Shown here in pieces: positions 17,625-26,629 of a DNA stretch of 64,000 nt. Positions within the stretch are counted from its first letter, which is position 1, and every line of letters starts with the position of its first letter. The DNA comes from Streptomyces sp. SAJ15 (GTDB lineage: Bacteria; Actinomycetota; Actinomycetes; Streptomycetales; Streptomycetaceae). Both the position numbers and the translations under genes were made by a program. The stretch covers positions 186,001-250,000 of the forward strand of contig NZ_NISY01000013.1 of assembly GCF_007595705.1 (NCBI RefSeq), read 5' to 3'. Under the pieces are notes generated by a model. It ran no database searches and was not told the DNA's origin. It saw only the letters and a list, made by a program, of their open reading frames with translations.

Positions 17625-19267
17625 CGGACGTCCTTGAGGCGGGCGCGCTCCAGGATGGGGCCGGTGTCGGCGCCGGGAGGCAGCGTGCCGAAGGCGTGTC
17701 CCCAGTCCCCGCCGAGGCGGGAGGCGCAGAAGGCGTCCGCGACCGCAGGGTGGCTGTGCCGCACCAGCAGGCTGCCCTGGAGGACGAGGGCCATCTGCTC
17801 GGCGAGCCGGCGGGCGAGCAACTGGGCACGCTGGGGGTCGGCGAGTCGGGGGAGCAGCTCGCGCAGCCGCGCGATCGCCGCGTCCAGTCGGGCGTCGGCG
17901 CCCGCGGCGGTTTCCACCTCGGCCAGGAAGGCGTCCAACACGCCCTCCTCGCGGCTCAGCGCGCGCAGCACGTCCAGGGCGGCGACATTGCCCGAGCCCT
18001 CCCAGATGGAGAGCAGCGGCGCCTCACGGTACAGCCGCGGCATGCCGGAGTCCTCGACGTAGCCGTTGCCTCCCAGGCACTCCAGAGCCTCGGCGGCGTG
18101 CGCGCTGCCCCGCTTGCACACCCAGTACTTGCTCACCGCCAGCCCCAGCCGGCGCAGCGCCGCCTCCGCCGGATCGCCGGCCTCCGCCCGGTCCAGGGCG
18201 GTGGCCAGCCGCAGCGCGAGCGTGGTGGCCGCCTCGGACTCGATCGCCAGGTCCGCCAGGACGTTCCGCATCAGCGGCTGGTCGATCAGCTCGGCGCCGA
18301 ACGCCCGCCGGTGCTCGGCGTGGTGCATCGCCTGTCGCAACCCGGCGCGCATGCCGGCGGCCGACCCGATCACGCAGTCCAGCCGGGTCATGTTGACCAT
18401 CTCCACGATGGTGCGCACCCCGCGGCCGGGCTCGCCGACCCGCCAGGCGAGGGCTCCCTCGTACTCGATCTCGGAGGAGGCGTTGGAGCGGTTGCCCAGC
18501 TTGTTCTTGAGCCGCTGGAGCCGGATCGGGTTGCGCGTGCCGTCGGGCAGGACGCGCGGCACCAGGAAGCAGGTCAGCCCCTCGTCGGTCTGCGCCAGGG
18601 TCAGGAAGACGTCGCTCATCGGCGCGGAGGTGAACCACTTGTGGCCGGTGAGCGCGTAGGAGCCGTCCGGTTGGGCCTCCGCCCGCGTGGTGTTGGCCCG
18701 CACGTCCGAGCCGCCCTGCTTCTCCGTCATCGACATCCCGGCGATCAGGCCGCGCTTCTCCAGCGGGGGCCGCAGCCCGAAGTCGTAGGTCCGGGCGCCG
18801 AGCAGCGGTTCGTACACGGCCGCCAGGTCCGGCTGCGCGCGCAGCGCGGGGACCGCGGCGTACGTCATCGAGATCGGACAGCCGTGGCCGGGCTCGGCCT
18901 GCGCGAAGGCGTAGAACTTGGCGGCGCGCACCAGATGCGCGCCCGCGCGGGGCTCGCTCCAGGCCGCCGCGTGCTGGCCGCTCTCGACGGCGACCGTCAT
19001 CAGACGGTGGTACGCCGGGTGGTATTCGACCTCGTCCACCCGGTGGCCGTACCGGTCGTGGGTGTGCAGCACCGGGGGGTTCTCCTCGGCCATCCGCGCC
19101 CACTCCCGCACCTCGGCGGAGCCGGCGCGCCGGCCCACCTCCCCGACGTCCGGCACGCCCCACTCGGCTCCGTCCCGACGCAGCGCCTCCAGCAGGGCGG
19201 CGTCGTCGGCGGTGCTGAAGTCGATCAGCGGCGGAGCCTGGTTGAAGACCTCGTGGGTTGCGCTCAC
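17621..19267 (-). CDS. AidB-like acyl-CoA dehydrogenase
   Basis: A 548-residue flavoprotein of the acyl-CoA dehydrogenase superfamily. Its length, its N-terminus (FNQAPPLIDFSTADDAALLEAL is typical) and the segments SGQHAAAWSEP and KWFTSAPMSDVFLTLAQTDEG place it with the AidB / isovaleryl-CoA dehydrogenase-like group rather than short-chain enzymes. LGGNGYVEDSGMPRLYREAP is the conserved C-terminal catalytic-region motif. The GTG at 19267 has AGGAGG upstream. AidB-like proteins have been linked to alkylation damage, but the coupled enoyl-CoA hydratase and PaaX regulator here suggest a metabolic role in acyl-CoA degradation. Confidence 0.85.
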
Positions 19268-19314
19268 AGCGACCTCCTGGTCGGCGGGGCGGGGCGTCAG
19301 CGAAGTATTACGCT

Positions 19315-19332
19315 TCCATCATGCGTGATGGA
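19315..19332. promoter_or_regulatory. inverted repeat, candidate PaaX-type operator
   Basis: TCCATCA (19315-19321), 4-bp spacer TGCG, TGATGGA (19326-19332), between the divergent dehydrogenase and PaaX-family genes. The position 32 nt from the PaaX start and 48 nt from the dehydrogenase start suits repression of both. Confidence 0.55.
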
Positions 19333-19363
19333 GAACTGTAAGGGATAGGGTTTCCGGGTAGCC

Positions 19364-20161
19364 ATGGAACACACCGCATCCGGCCCCGACGCCGGCACCA
19401 CCACCCACGGCACCGGCTCCAGCCCCGACGCCGGGCCGCTCACGTTGCGCCCGCTGACCGCGCGCTCGGTGGTGCTCAGCACCCTGCTGGGCCACCACCC
19501 GCCGCAGCTCCCGGCCCGCGCGCTGGTCCGGATCGGAGCGCTGTTCGGCACCGCGGAGGGCACCGTCCGCACCGCCCTGACCCGCATGGTCGCCGCCGGC
19601 GACCTCGAACCGCACGACGGCGGCTACCGCCTCACCGCGCGGCTGCTGGCCCGCCAGGCGCGCCAGGACGAGAGCCGCGCCCCGCACACCCGGCGCTGGA
19701 GCGGCGGGTGGGAGATCGCCGTGGTCACCTCGGAGCGCCGCCCGGCCGCCGAGCGCGCCGCGCTGCGCCAGGCGATGGCCGAACTGCGCCTCGCCGAACT
19801 GCGCGAGGGGACGTGGCTGCGCCCCGACAACCTGCTGCGCCCGCACCCGCCCGTCGTCGCCGCGCAGTGCACGCTGCTGACCGGCGCCCCGCGGGACGAC
19901 CCGGCCGCGCTGGCGGCGCGGCTGTGGGACCTGGACGGCTGGGCGCGGCACGCGCGGGCGCTGCTGTCGGCCCTGGACCGCGCGGACGGTCCCGCCGCGC
20001 GCTTCACGGTCGCCGCCGCGATCCTGCGCCATCTGCTGGCCGATCCGGTGCTGCCCGGTCGGCTGCTGCCCGCCGACTGGCCGGGCAGGGAACTGCGGCT
20101 GCGCTACGACGAGTTCGAGCGGGAGCTGCGGGCGCTGCTGCCCCGGCACACCGGGGGCTAG
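19364..20161 (+). CDS. PaaX family transcriptional regulator
   Basis: A 265-residue regulator. After about 25 low-complexity residues the PaaX winged-helix domain appears (LTARSVVLSTLLGHHPPQLP; GTAEGTVRTALTRMVAAGDL), then the central and C-terminal PaaX domains (WEIAVVTSERRPAAERAALR; WDLDGWARHARALL). PaaX proteins repress phenylacetate degradation genes by sensing phenylacetyl-CoA. No phenylacetate genes are present here, so the ligand is probably another acyl-CoA handled by the divergent dehydrogenase/hydratase pair. The ATG at 19364 lies just past the inverted repeat. Confidence 0.85.
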   Translation: MEHTASGPDAGTTTHGTGSSPDAGPLTLRPLTARSVVLSTLLGHHPPQLPARALVRIGALFGTAEGTVRTALTRMVAAGDLEPHDGGYRLTARLLARQARQDESRAPHTRRWSGGWEIAVVTSERRPAAERAALRQAMAELRLAELREGTWLRPDNLLRPHPPVVAAQCTLLTGAPRDDPAALAARLWDLDGWARHARALLSALDRADGPAARFTVAAAILRHLLADPVLPGRLLPADWPGRELRLRYDEFERELRALLPRHTGG

Positions 20162-20188
20162 CGGGGCCGCACGGCAGGGAGCCCCCGG

Positions 20189-21193
20189 TCAGGCCGACTC
20201 GCGCACCACCAGCTCGGTCGGGAGCACCACCGCCGGCTCCACCTCCTCGCCGCCGGCCAGCCGCAGCAGTTGGCGGGCCAGCACCCGGCCGAGGTGGGCG
20301 ATGGGCTGGCGGACGGTGGTCAGCGGCGGCTCGGTGTAGCGGGCGGGCTCGATGTCGTCGAAGCCGACCACGGCCACGTCGTCGGGGACCCGGCGGCCCG
20401 CCTGGCGCAGCGCGTGCAGCGCGCCCATGGCCATCAGGTCGGAGGCGGCGAAGACCGCGTCGAGATCGGGCCGGTCGGCGAGGAGTTCGCGCATCGCGCG
20501 GGCGCCCGACTCGCGGGTGAAGTCGCCCACCGCGACGTACCGCGGCAGCTCCGCGGCCTCCATCTCGGTCCGGTAGCCGGCGAGCCGGTCGATGCCCGCC
20601 ACCATGTCGCGCGGCCCGGCGACGGTGGCGATGCGGGTGCGGCCCGAGTCGAGCAGATGGCGTACGGCGGCGGCCGCACCCCCCTCGTTGTCCACCCCGA
20701 CATACGGCAGCGACCGGGGTCCCAGCAGGCGCTCGTTGCAGACGACGGGGATGCCCATCCGGGCCAGCCGGGCCGGCAGCGGGTCGGTGCCGTGCAGCGA
20801 GGCCATGATCACCCCGTCCACGTGCCGGGCCAGGGCGAAGCGTTCGATGCGCTCGCGGCCGGCCGCCGAGCGGGCCATCATCAACACCAGTTGCTTGTCG
20901 GCCTCTTCCAACTCCTGGCTCACCCCGCGCACGATGCCGGGGAAGAACTGGTCGTCGGAGAAGACCCGCCCCGCCTCCTCGGACAGCACGAGCGCGAAGG
21001 AGTCGGTGCGTTGGGTCACCAGGCTGCGCGCCGCCTGGTTGGGCACGTAGCCCAGCTCCCGTATCGCCCGGAGCACCGCCTCCCGACTGTCCTCGGCGAC
21101 CTTGGGCGAGCCGTTGACGACGCGGGAGACCGTGGCGCGCGAGACGCCCGCGTACAGTGCCACGTTCTCCAGGGTCGGCCGGGTCCGGTGCAT
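20189..21193 (-). CDS. LacI family transcriptional regulator
   Basis: A 334-residue repressor-type protein with the LacI helix-turn-helix at the N-terminus (TLENVALYAGVSRATVSRVV), the hinge helix (NQAARSLVTQRT) and a periplasmic-binding-protein-like effector domain over the rest. The ATG at 21193 is preferred because GAGG lies 7 nt upstream; an ATG at 21208 would add five residues. No sugar transporter or glycosidase gene adjoins it, so its regulon and inducer are unknown. No clear LacI-type palindrome was seen in its upstream region. Confidence 0.85.
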   Translation of the reverse strand: MHRTRPTLENVALYAGVSRATVSRVVNGSPKVAEDSREAVLRAIRELGYVPNQAARSLVTQRTDSFALVLSEEAGRVFSDDQFFPGIVRGVSQELEEADKQLVLMMARSAAGRERIERFALARHVDGVIMASLHGTDPLPARLARMGIPVVCNERLLGPRSLPYVGVDNEGGAAAAVRHLLDSGRTRIATVAGPRDMVAGIDRLAGYRTEMEAAELPRYVAVGDFTRESGARAMRELLADRPDLDAVFAASDLMAMGALHALRQAGRRVPDDVAVVGFDDIEPARYTEPPLTTVRQPIAHLGRVLARQLLRLAGGEEVEPAVVLPTELVVRESA

Positions 21194-21434
21194 GCGCGAG
21201 TACCTCATTCGGGTGTCGTCGTACGGATGTCCTAGCTGGTGGGGTGTGCGCCGTCCATGCTCGCAGCACGGTCAAGAGGCCCGGGAGCCATGGGCATAGG
21301 GCGGTCTTGCGCGGGTTTCGGAAGGGGTCTGAGACTGCGCCGTGGCCGCGTGGCGACGGATCGCGCGGCGAGACCCCGCGGACCGGCGCACGCGCGCCCA
21401 CCGAGCGGACCCCCATACCCTTCGAGGAGAGACC

Positions 21435-22457
21435 TTGAGCAACCTACGGACGATGGCCAAGCTCGTCGGCAACCGGCAGGGCGTTCTGCTGGTGTCGCTC
21501 TGGCGGAGGGTGCTCACCCCCGTCTGCCGCGCGGCGTTCCTGACCTCGGCGGTGCACAACGGAGTGCTCCGGCTGCTGGCGGACCAGCCGCGCACCGCCG
21601 AGGAGCTGGCCCTCGCGCTCGGCGCGCCCGCCGAGGCCGGCCCTCGGCTCCGGGGCTGGCTGGACGTGGGCGTCGAGCTGGGCGAGCTGGGCCGCCGCGG
21701 CGACCGCTACCGGCTCCGCGGCCGGCTGTCCAGGGCGCTCGTCCGCCAGGGTAACGAGGCCGTGGCCGCCTCCCTGGAGCAGATGGTGAGCTACCAGATC
21801 CCGGCGCTGCTCCACGCGCCCGCCATGATCAAGGACGGCCGGCGGCTCACCCTGGGCGACATGGACGGCGAGGTCACCGCGCGGGCGAGCCGGGTCCTGG
21901 AGCCGTTCATCGAGGCGGCCATCGAACGCGTCGTGGACCGCGGCCGACCGGTCCGGCTGCTCGACATCGGCTGCGGCACCGGCGTCTACTCACGCCACGC
22001 GGCGCGCCTCAACCCGCTGCTGACCGGGCTCGCCGTCGACCTGCAACAGGACGTGGCGGACCAGGCGGCCGCCAACCTGGCCCGCTGGGGGCTGGCCGAC
22101 CGGGTCGACACCCGCCGCGCCGACCTGCGGGAGCTGGAGCCGGGGGAGCCGTTCGACCTCGTGATGATGCACAACAACATCTACTACTTCTCCGAGGGGG
22201 AGCGGGTCGCCGTGCTGGAACGGGCCCGCCGGCTGCTCGCGCCCGGCGGGCGGCTGCTGTTGACCACCTCGTGCCGGGACGGGAACGTGGGGCTGCGCAT
22301 CCTCAACCTCTGGTTCGACCTGGCCGACTTCGGCGGCCCGCTGCCGCACCACCACGAACTCCTGGCGCAGTTGGAGGGAGCGGGCTTCACCGAGGTCCAG
22401 GCCACCCGGCTGATGCCGGGTCAGGCGTTCCGCGCCTTCGTGGGCGTGAACGGCTGA
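21435..22457 (+). CDS. class I SAM-dependent methyltransferase
   Basis: A 340-residue methyltransferase with an N-terminal helical/winged dimerisation part (LTSAVHNGVLRLLAD; TAEELALALG) of the O-methyltransferase type and a C-terminal Rossmann domain with motif I LLDIGCGTGVYSRHAA near residue 175. HNNIYYFSEGERVAVLERAR and LLAPGGRLLLTTS follow the usual order. The TTG at 21435 is chosen because GAGGAGA precedes it; an in-frame ATG six codons later is possible. The N-terminal domain suggests a small-molecule substrate. No pathway genes adjoin it. Confidence 0.75.
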   Translation: MSNLRTMAKLVGNRQGVLLVSLWRRVLTPVCRAAFLTSAVHNGVLRLLADQPRTAEELALALGAPAEAGPRLRGWLDVGVELGELGRRGDRYRLRGRLSRALVRQGNEAVAASLEQMVSYQIPALLHAPAMIKDGRRLTLGDMDGEVTARASRVLEPFIEAAIERVVDRGRPVRLLDIGCGTGVYSRHAARLNPLLTGLAVDLQQDVADQAAANLARWGLADRVDTRRADLRELEPGEPFDLVMMHNNIYYFSEGERVAVLERARRLLAPGGRLLLTTSCRDGNVGLRILNLWFDLADFGGPLPHHHELLAQLEGAGFTEVQATRLMPGQAFRAFVGVNG

Positions 22458-22545
22458 TCGGCCCGGCGGCTGGTGGGTCCGGTGCCGAGTGCGTGGGTGA
22501 TGGTGCCGCCCGTCGGAAGCCGTCTCGTACCGCCGCAGAGCGGCG

Positions 22546-23562
22546 TCAGGCCGCCGACGCGTTCTCCTCCAGGAGCGAGGCGTGGTGGCGCCGGGTGACA
22601 CCGGGGTGGGCGCGGAGCCAGCCCTTGAGCTCGTTGCGACCGTACTCCGCGAACAGCGGGTTGTTCGGGTCTCGGGTGGCACCGGGCGCCGACTGCGCGT
22701 GGGCGAACGGCAGCGGCTTGACCCGGGCGTCCAGCCGCGGGTTGTAGAAGAACGGCACCGAGAAGCGCTCGCGTTCGCTGGGCGGGCTGACCACCCGGTG
22801 GTGCGTGGCCTTCAGATAGCCGTCGGTGGCCACCTCCAGCAGCTCGCCGAGGTTCACCACGAACGCCCCGGGGATCGGGGGCACGTCGTGGAAGGCGCCG
22901 TCGGCCCGCTCCACCTGGAGCCCGCCGATGTCGTCCTGGAGCAGCAGCGTCAGGAAGCCGTAGTCCTTGTGGGCGCCCACGCCCTGGTCGGCGCCGTCCG
23001 GAGCCCGCCCCGGGTAGCGCACCATCTTCAGGTGCAGATGCGGCTCGTCGCGGAAGATGTCGTCGTAGAAGTCCGGCGGCGCGCCGATCGACGCCAACAG
23101 CTCGTGCAGCAGCCGGTTGGCGACGTCGCTCAGCCGGTCGACCCAGCGCAGGGCGGTGGTGCGCAGCTCGGGGAGGGCCTCGGGCCACTGGTTGGGGCCC
23201 TCCAGCCACCAGTACGCGGGGTCGTTCGGGCCGGGGATCCGCGGCGGCCGCTCGGCCCCGATGTCGAGCTGGTCGCGCCAGTCCCGGCTGCCGCCGGTGT
23301 GCTCGTCGCCGATCCGCGTGTAGCCGCGGAAGTGCGGGGACTCCAGGTTGGATATCGCGAGCCGGTCGGCTTCGGGGAGCGCGAAGAAGGCGCGCATGAC
23401 CCGCATCAGCTCGGCGGTCTCCGCGTCGGTGATGCCGTGGCCGGTCAGCTGGAAGAAGCCGACGTCGTGGGCGGCCGCATGGAGTTCGGTGTGCAGTCGC
23501 GCACGGGCCTCCGGTCCGCGGGAGGCGGCGGAGAGATCGATCACGGGCAGCTGCTGCGACAT
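22546..23562 (-). CDS. isopenicillin N synthase-like 2OG-Fe(II) oxygenase
   Basis: A 338-residue oxygenase with the DIOX_N domain (LPVIDLSAA; FFQLTGHGI) and the 2OG-Fe(II) core. The iron triad is visible as HKD (GVGAHKDYGFLTLLLQD) and a later HRV in YLKATHHRVVSPPSERERFS, where R and S of the RxS motif would bind 2-oxoglutarate. This RxS favours a 2OG-dependent hydroxylase over a true isopenicillin N synthase. The ATG at 23562 gives the standard family start; a GTG at 23640 is possible. A leader-peptide gene lies 148 nt upstream on the same strand, so attenuation is possible. Substrate unknown. Confidence 0.85.
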   Translation of the reverse strand: MSQQLPVIDLSAASRGPEARARLHTELHAAAHDVGFFQLTGHGITDAETAELMRVMRAFFALPEADRLAISNLESPHFRGYTRIGDEHTGGSRDWRDQLDIGAERPPRIPGPNDPAYWWLEGPNQWPEALPELRTTALRWVDRLSDVANRLLHELLASIGAPPDFYDDIFRDEPHLHLKMVRYPGRAPDGADQGVGAHKDYGFLTLLLQDDIGGLQVERADGAFHDVPPIPGAFVVNLGELLEVATDGYLKATHHRVVSPPSERERFSVPFFYNPRLDARVKPLPFAHAQSAPGATRDPNNPLFAEYGRNELKGWLRAHPGVTRRHHASLLEENASAA

Positions 23563-23672
23563 GGGTACATCCGCGAGGTTGAGGCCCGGCGCGGACCGCT
23601 GATGGGCGGGCCGCACCGCGACGGTGTCCGGGTGAGACACGGCGCGGCACCGGGTGAAGGCTGAAGGGAGGT

Positions 23673-23691
23673 GACCGTTCGCGGGGAACGG
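23673..23691 (-). promoter_or_regulatory. hairpin in the leader region of the oxygenase gene
   Basis: ACCGTTC (23673-23679) and GAACGGT (23685-23691) form a perfect 7-bp stem with a 5-nt loop, located between the leader peptide stop and the oxygenase start. It may take part in attenuation. No U-tract follows. Confidence 0.45.
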
Positions 23692-23709
23692 TAGGTGACG
23701 GGTGACGGG

Positions 23710-23784
23710 TCAGCCAGTGCGCAAACAGGACATGCTCGTGACGCGGACGAAGTCCACGTAGCGGCGGCGAACGAGCGGAATCAT
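23710..23784 (-). CDS. 24-residue putative leader peptide
   Basis: A 24-codon frame on the minus strand, ATG at 23784 and TGA ending at 23710. Its product begins MIPLVRRR, continues YVDFVRVTSMSC and ends LRTG. It matches the pattern RRxVDxxRxxSxxC shared by short actinobacterial putative leader peptides, which often stand before sulfur- or cysteine-related genes and probably act as ribosome-mediated attenuators. The single Cys codon and several Arg codons are near the 3' end. No good ribosome site precedes the ATG. It is placed 148 nt upstream of the oxygenase gene, with a hairpin in between. The coding call rests on the pattern and position. Confidence 0.7.
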   Translation of the reverse strand: MIPLVRRRYVDFVRVTSMSCLRTG

Positions 23785-23819
23785 GTCTGTCACATTACTT
23801 CCGCGTGTACGGCGAGTCG

Positions 23820-23833
23820 GTGACGGGCGTCAC
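23820..23833. repeat. short inverted repeat upstream of the leader peptide
   Basis: GTGACGGGCGTCAC, 36 nt upstream of the leader start, is a near-perfect palindrome in the likely promoter region. GTCACATT occurs here and again near 23789, giving a direct repeat. It is a possible regulator site. Confidence 0.35.
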
Positions 23834-23990
23834 ATTCAGGCGATCTTTTATGTCATCAAAGTCTCACTAATACATACCGGCTACGCTCGGCTGACCTGCG
23901 ACTTCATGCAGTGACCGAAAGGGGGGGCGGCCGTCGGCGGACGGGGACGTCGCCGACGGACGGGGTGCCGCCGACGAGTCGGTCGACGGG

Positions 23991-25271
23991 TCAGTCGGTG
24001 GGTCGGTCGACGGGTCGGTCGACGGGTCGGCCGGCGAGCACGCGGGCGCGACAGTGCGCGGGGCTGCCCCAGGCCGTCCGGAGAGCTCGGGCCTTCCGGA
24101 ACCAGAGGGACAGCGGGTACTCGTCCGTGTAACCGAGCGCCCCGTGCAGTTGGAGCGCCGCCCGCGCGGCGTCGTACGCGGCCTCGCCCGCCGCGACCTT
24201 GGCGGCGGCGACCGCGGCACCGGCGTCCCGCGCCCCGCCGGCCAGCGCCACCGCCGCCCCGTACAGCAGTGGACGGGCGAACTCCAGCGCCACGTGCACG
24301 TCGGCCAGCCGGTGCTTGACCGCCTGGAAGGAGCCGATCGGGCGGCCGAACTGAGCGCGCTGCTTCGCATACGCGACGGTGCGATCCAGCAGTGTCAGCC
24401 CCACGCCCAGCGTCTGGGCCGAGGTGGCGAAGGCGGCCCAGTCCGTGGCCCGCGCGGTCGCCGCCGCCGCCGCGCGGCCCCGCGCGAGCACCGCGCCGGC
24501 CGGGACCGGTCGGGCCAGCCGGCGCGCCGGGTCGAACGAGGGCTGCACCGGGTCGTGCCCGGCTGCCAGCCGCACTGTCGGGCCCTCGGCCTCGACGGTG
24601 AACACCGCGTCGACGGCGTCCGCGTCCAGCGCGTACGGGCCGCCGGCGGGGGCGGCCAGCGTGACCGAGGCCCGGCCGGAGGCGATGCGCGGCAGCCAGA
24701 ACCCGGCCGCCGCGCGGGCGGCCGACCCGGTGGTGCCGTCCGAGGCCCTGACGGTGTCGTTCGCCTTCTTGCTCGTGTCGTCCGCGTTCCGGGTGCTGCC
24801 GCCTGGGTCCCGGGGGTTGTCGCCCGTGCTCGGAGTGGTCCGGGGGCTGTCTCCTGCACTCGCGGTGGTGCCGCCTGGGCCCTCGGGGTCGTCACCCGTG
24901 CTCGCGGTGGTGCCGCGCGGGTACCGGGTGGTGCCGCCGGAGTCCCCGGCGGAGCCGTCCGCCTCTTCGGCGAGGGCTGTCAGGAGGGCCGAAGCCGCCA
25001 CCGTCTCGACCAGTGGCCCCGGCACCGCGTGTCGCCCCGCCTCGATCAGCGCCACCGCCAGCTCCACCGGCAGCGGGCCCACGCCCTCGTACGCCTCCGG
25101 CACGGCCAGGGCGAAGACGCCGGCGTCCGCGAGTCGTGTCCACAGCGCGCGGCCGGGGCCGTGCTCGCCCGCCGCCCAGGCGCGCGCGACCGCCGGGGTG
25201 TCGGCGGCCGACAGCATCCGGTCCAGCGTCCGGGCGAACTCCCTCTGCGCGTCGTCCAGGTCAAACCGCAT
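23991..25271 (-). CDS. acyl-CoA dehydrogenase, FadE32/FadE33-like, with low-complexity insertion
   Basis: A 426-residue flavoenzyme-type subunit of the steroid C/D-ring cluster. The C-terminal half is typical (RAQFGRPIGSFQAVKHRLAD; LQLHGALGYTDEYPLSLWFR). The N-terminal half fits the short, divergent subunits that pair with a second acyl-CoA dehydrogenase to form heterotetramers in mycobacterial cholesterol breakdown. Residues about 103-184 (24720-24965) are a Gly/Thr/Asp/Ser-rich repetitive insertion that ordinary homologues lack. The C-terminus also ends in a repetitive VDRPVDRP tail. It follows the FadE31-like gene by 15 nt, so the two are likely co-expressed and may form one complex. Confidence 0.8.
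   Translation of the reverse strand: MRFDLDDAQREFARTLDRMLSAADTPAVARAWAAGEHGPGRALWTRLADAGVFALAVPEAYEGVGPLPVELAVALIEAGRHAVPGPLVETVAASALLTALAEEADGSAGDSGGTTRYPRGTTASTGDDPEGPGGTTASAGDSPRTTPSTGDNPRDPGGSTRNADDTSKKANDTVRASDGTTGSAARAAAGFWLPRIASGRASVTLAAPAGGPYALDADAVDAVFTVEAEGPTVRLAAGHDPVQPSFDPARRLARPVPAGAVLARGRAAAAATARATDWAAFATSAQTLGVGLTLLDRTVAYAKQRAQFGRPIGSFQAVKHRLADVHVALEFARPLLYGAAVALAGGARDAGAAVAAAKVAAGEAAYDAARAALQLHGALGYTDEYPLSLWFRKARALRTAWGSPAHCRARVLAGRPVDRPVDRPTD
24720..24965 (-). repeat. low-complexity coding insertion in the acyl-CoA dehydrogenase
   Basis: About 80 codons of degenerate repeats giving TTxSTGDxPxxPGG-like units. The reading frame is kept throughout. It lies where the family has a loop between the N-terminal helical domain and the middle beta domain. 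Confidence 0.7.
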
Positions 25272-25286
25272 GCGCGCCCCCCGCCG

Positions 25287-26579
25287 TCACCGGCGCCCCC
25301 GGTCCAGGCCGAGCAGCCGCTCGGCGATGATGTCGCGCTGGATCTCGTTGGTGCCCGCGTAGACCGGCCCGGCCAGCGAGAAGACGTAGCCCTCGGCCCA
25401 GCGGCCACCGCCAGGGGCGTCCGTGGCCGCGTCCGACAGCTCCCCGTACGGCCCCAACAGATCCAGCGCCGTCTCATGCAGGGCGAGGTCCAGCTCTGAC
25501 CAGAAGACCTTGTTGACACTGGCCTCGGCGGGGTTGTCGGCGTTCTGGCGATCAGCCGCCCGCGCGGTGGCGGCGGCCGCGTGTCGCCGGACGGCCGCCC
25601 GCGCGGAGGCGCGCGTGCCACTCCATGCCTCAGCCGTCCGCCCTTCAGTCGCCCGCGCGGCGGCCGCCTCGGCCTCCCGGGTCGCGGTCGCACAGGCGCG
25701 CAGGTGGTAGGCGCGGGCGGCGATGACCGCGTCCGCGACCCGGTCGCGCAGCGCCGTGTCCGCGGGGTCGGCGCGCTCCCGCCACAGCGCCGCCAGCCGC
25801 TCGGCGGCCGCCGTGAACCGCCCCGGCGAGCGCAGCGTCAGCCCCCGCTCGCTGCCGGCGGTGCTCATCGCGACCCGCCAGCCCTGCCCCGGCTCGCCGA
25901 TCACATCGCGGTCCGGGACGAAGACGCCGTCCAGGAAGAGCTCGGCGAAGGCCGGCTTGCCGTCGAGCCGGCGGATCGGGCGCACCGTCACCCCCGGCGC
26001 GTCGAGCGGCAACATCACATACGTCAGCCCCTGGTGCGGGCGCTCGCCCGTCGGCCCGCCGCGGAACAGCCCGAAGGCCCGATCCGCGAAGGCCGCCCGT
26101 GAGGACCAGGTCTTCTGCCCGTACAGCAGCCAGCCTCCGGAGGTCCGTCGGGCGGTGGCGCGCAGCGCCGCGAGGTCCGAGCCGGCCTCAGGCTCGGACC
26201 ACGCCTGGGCCCAGATCACCTCGCCGGCGGCCATGGGCGGCAGCACCCGGGCGCGCTGCTCGGCGGTGCCGTGCGCGAAGAGGGTGGGGGCCAGCAGTTG
26301 GGTGCCGTTCTGGCTGACCCGGCCGGGCGCCCCGGCCGCGTAGTACTCCTCCTCGAAGAGCAGCCACTCGGTGGTCGAGGCCCCCCGGCCGCCGTAGCGG
26401 CGCGGCCAGGAGACGACCGACCAGCCGTCGGCCGCCAGGGTGCGCTCCCACGCGCGGTGCGCGGCGAAGCCCTCGGCGGTCTCCAGCGAGGGCAGCGGGG
26501 CGGTGGGGACGTGCGCGGCCAGCCAGGATCGCGCCTCCGCGCGGAAGGCCGCTTCGTCCGGGCTGGGGTCCAGGTCCAT
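25287..26579 (-). CDS. acyl-CoA dehydrogenase, FadE31-like
   Basis: A 430-residue acyl-CoA dehydrogenase closely resembling mycobacterial FadE31 in segments such as TAEGFAAHRAW, EEEYYAAGAPGRVSQNGT, IWAQAWSEPEAGSDLA, QKTWSSRAAFADRAFG and YAGTNEIQRDIIAERLLGL. FadE31 belongs to the KstR2 regulon for degradation of HIP, the steroid remnant holding rings C and D. Residues about 301-350 (25530-25679) are an Ala/Arg/Thr-rich insertion in a place where homologues have a short loop before VNKVFWSELD. Its promoter region contains a KstR2-type box 18-37 nt upstream of the ATG. The partner subunit is probably the next gene. Confidence 0.85.
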   Translation of the reverse strand: MDLDPSPDEAAFRAEARSWLAAHVPTAPLPSLETAEGFAAHRAWERTLAADGWSVVSWPRRYGGRGASTTEWLLFEEEYYAAGAPGRVSQNGTQLLAPTLFAHGTAEQRARVLPPMAAGEVIWAQAWSEPEAGSDLAALRATARRTSGGWLLYGQKTWSSRAAFADRAFGLFRGGPTGERPHQGLTYVMLPLDAPGVTVRPIRRLDGKPAFAELFLDGVFVPDRDVIGEPGQGWRVAMSTAGSERGLTLRSPGRFTAAAERLAALWRERADPADTALRDRVADAVIAARAYHLRACATATREAEAAAARATEGRTAEAWSGTRASARAAVRRHAAAATARAADRQNADNPAEASVNKVFWSELDLALHETALDLLGPYGELSDAATDAPGGGRWAEGYVFSLAGPVYAGTNEIQRDIIAERLLGLDRGRR

Positions 26580-26596
26580 GGGCGCCGCACTCCTTC

Positions 26597-26616
26597 CCTA
26601 ACAAGTGTTTGGTAGG
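26597..26616. promoter_or_regulatory. KstR2-type operator between FadE31-like and ipdF genes
   Basis: CCTAACAAGTGTTTGGTAGG. The core AACAAGTGTTTGGT matches the mycobacterial KstR2 box AnCAAGnnCTTGnT except for one base. It shares 15 of 17 bases with the site at 33088-33107 (reverse orientation). It lies 14 nt from the ipdF start, so bound repressor would block both divergent promoters. Confidence 0.8.
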
Positions 26617-26629
26617 TTACCGTGCGCAT

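Noticed and set aside
22546..23562. True isopenicillin N synthase in a beta-lactam cluster
   Set aside because: No ACV synthetase or other beta-lactam genes are near, and the RxS motif suggests use of 2-oxoglutarate.
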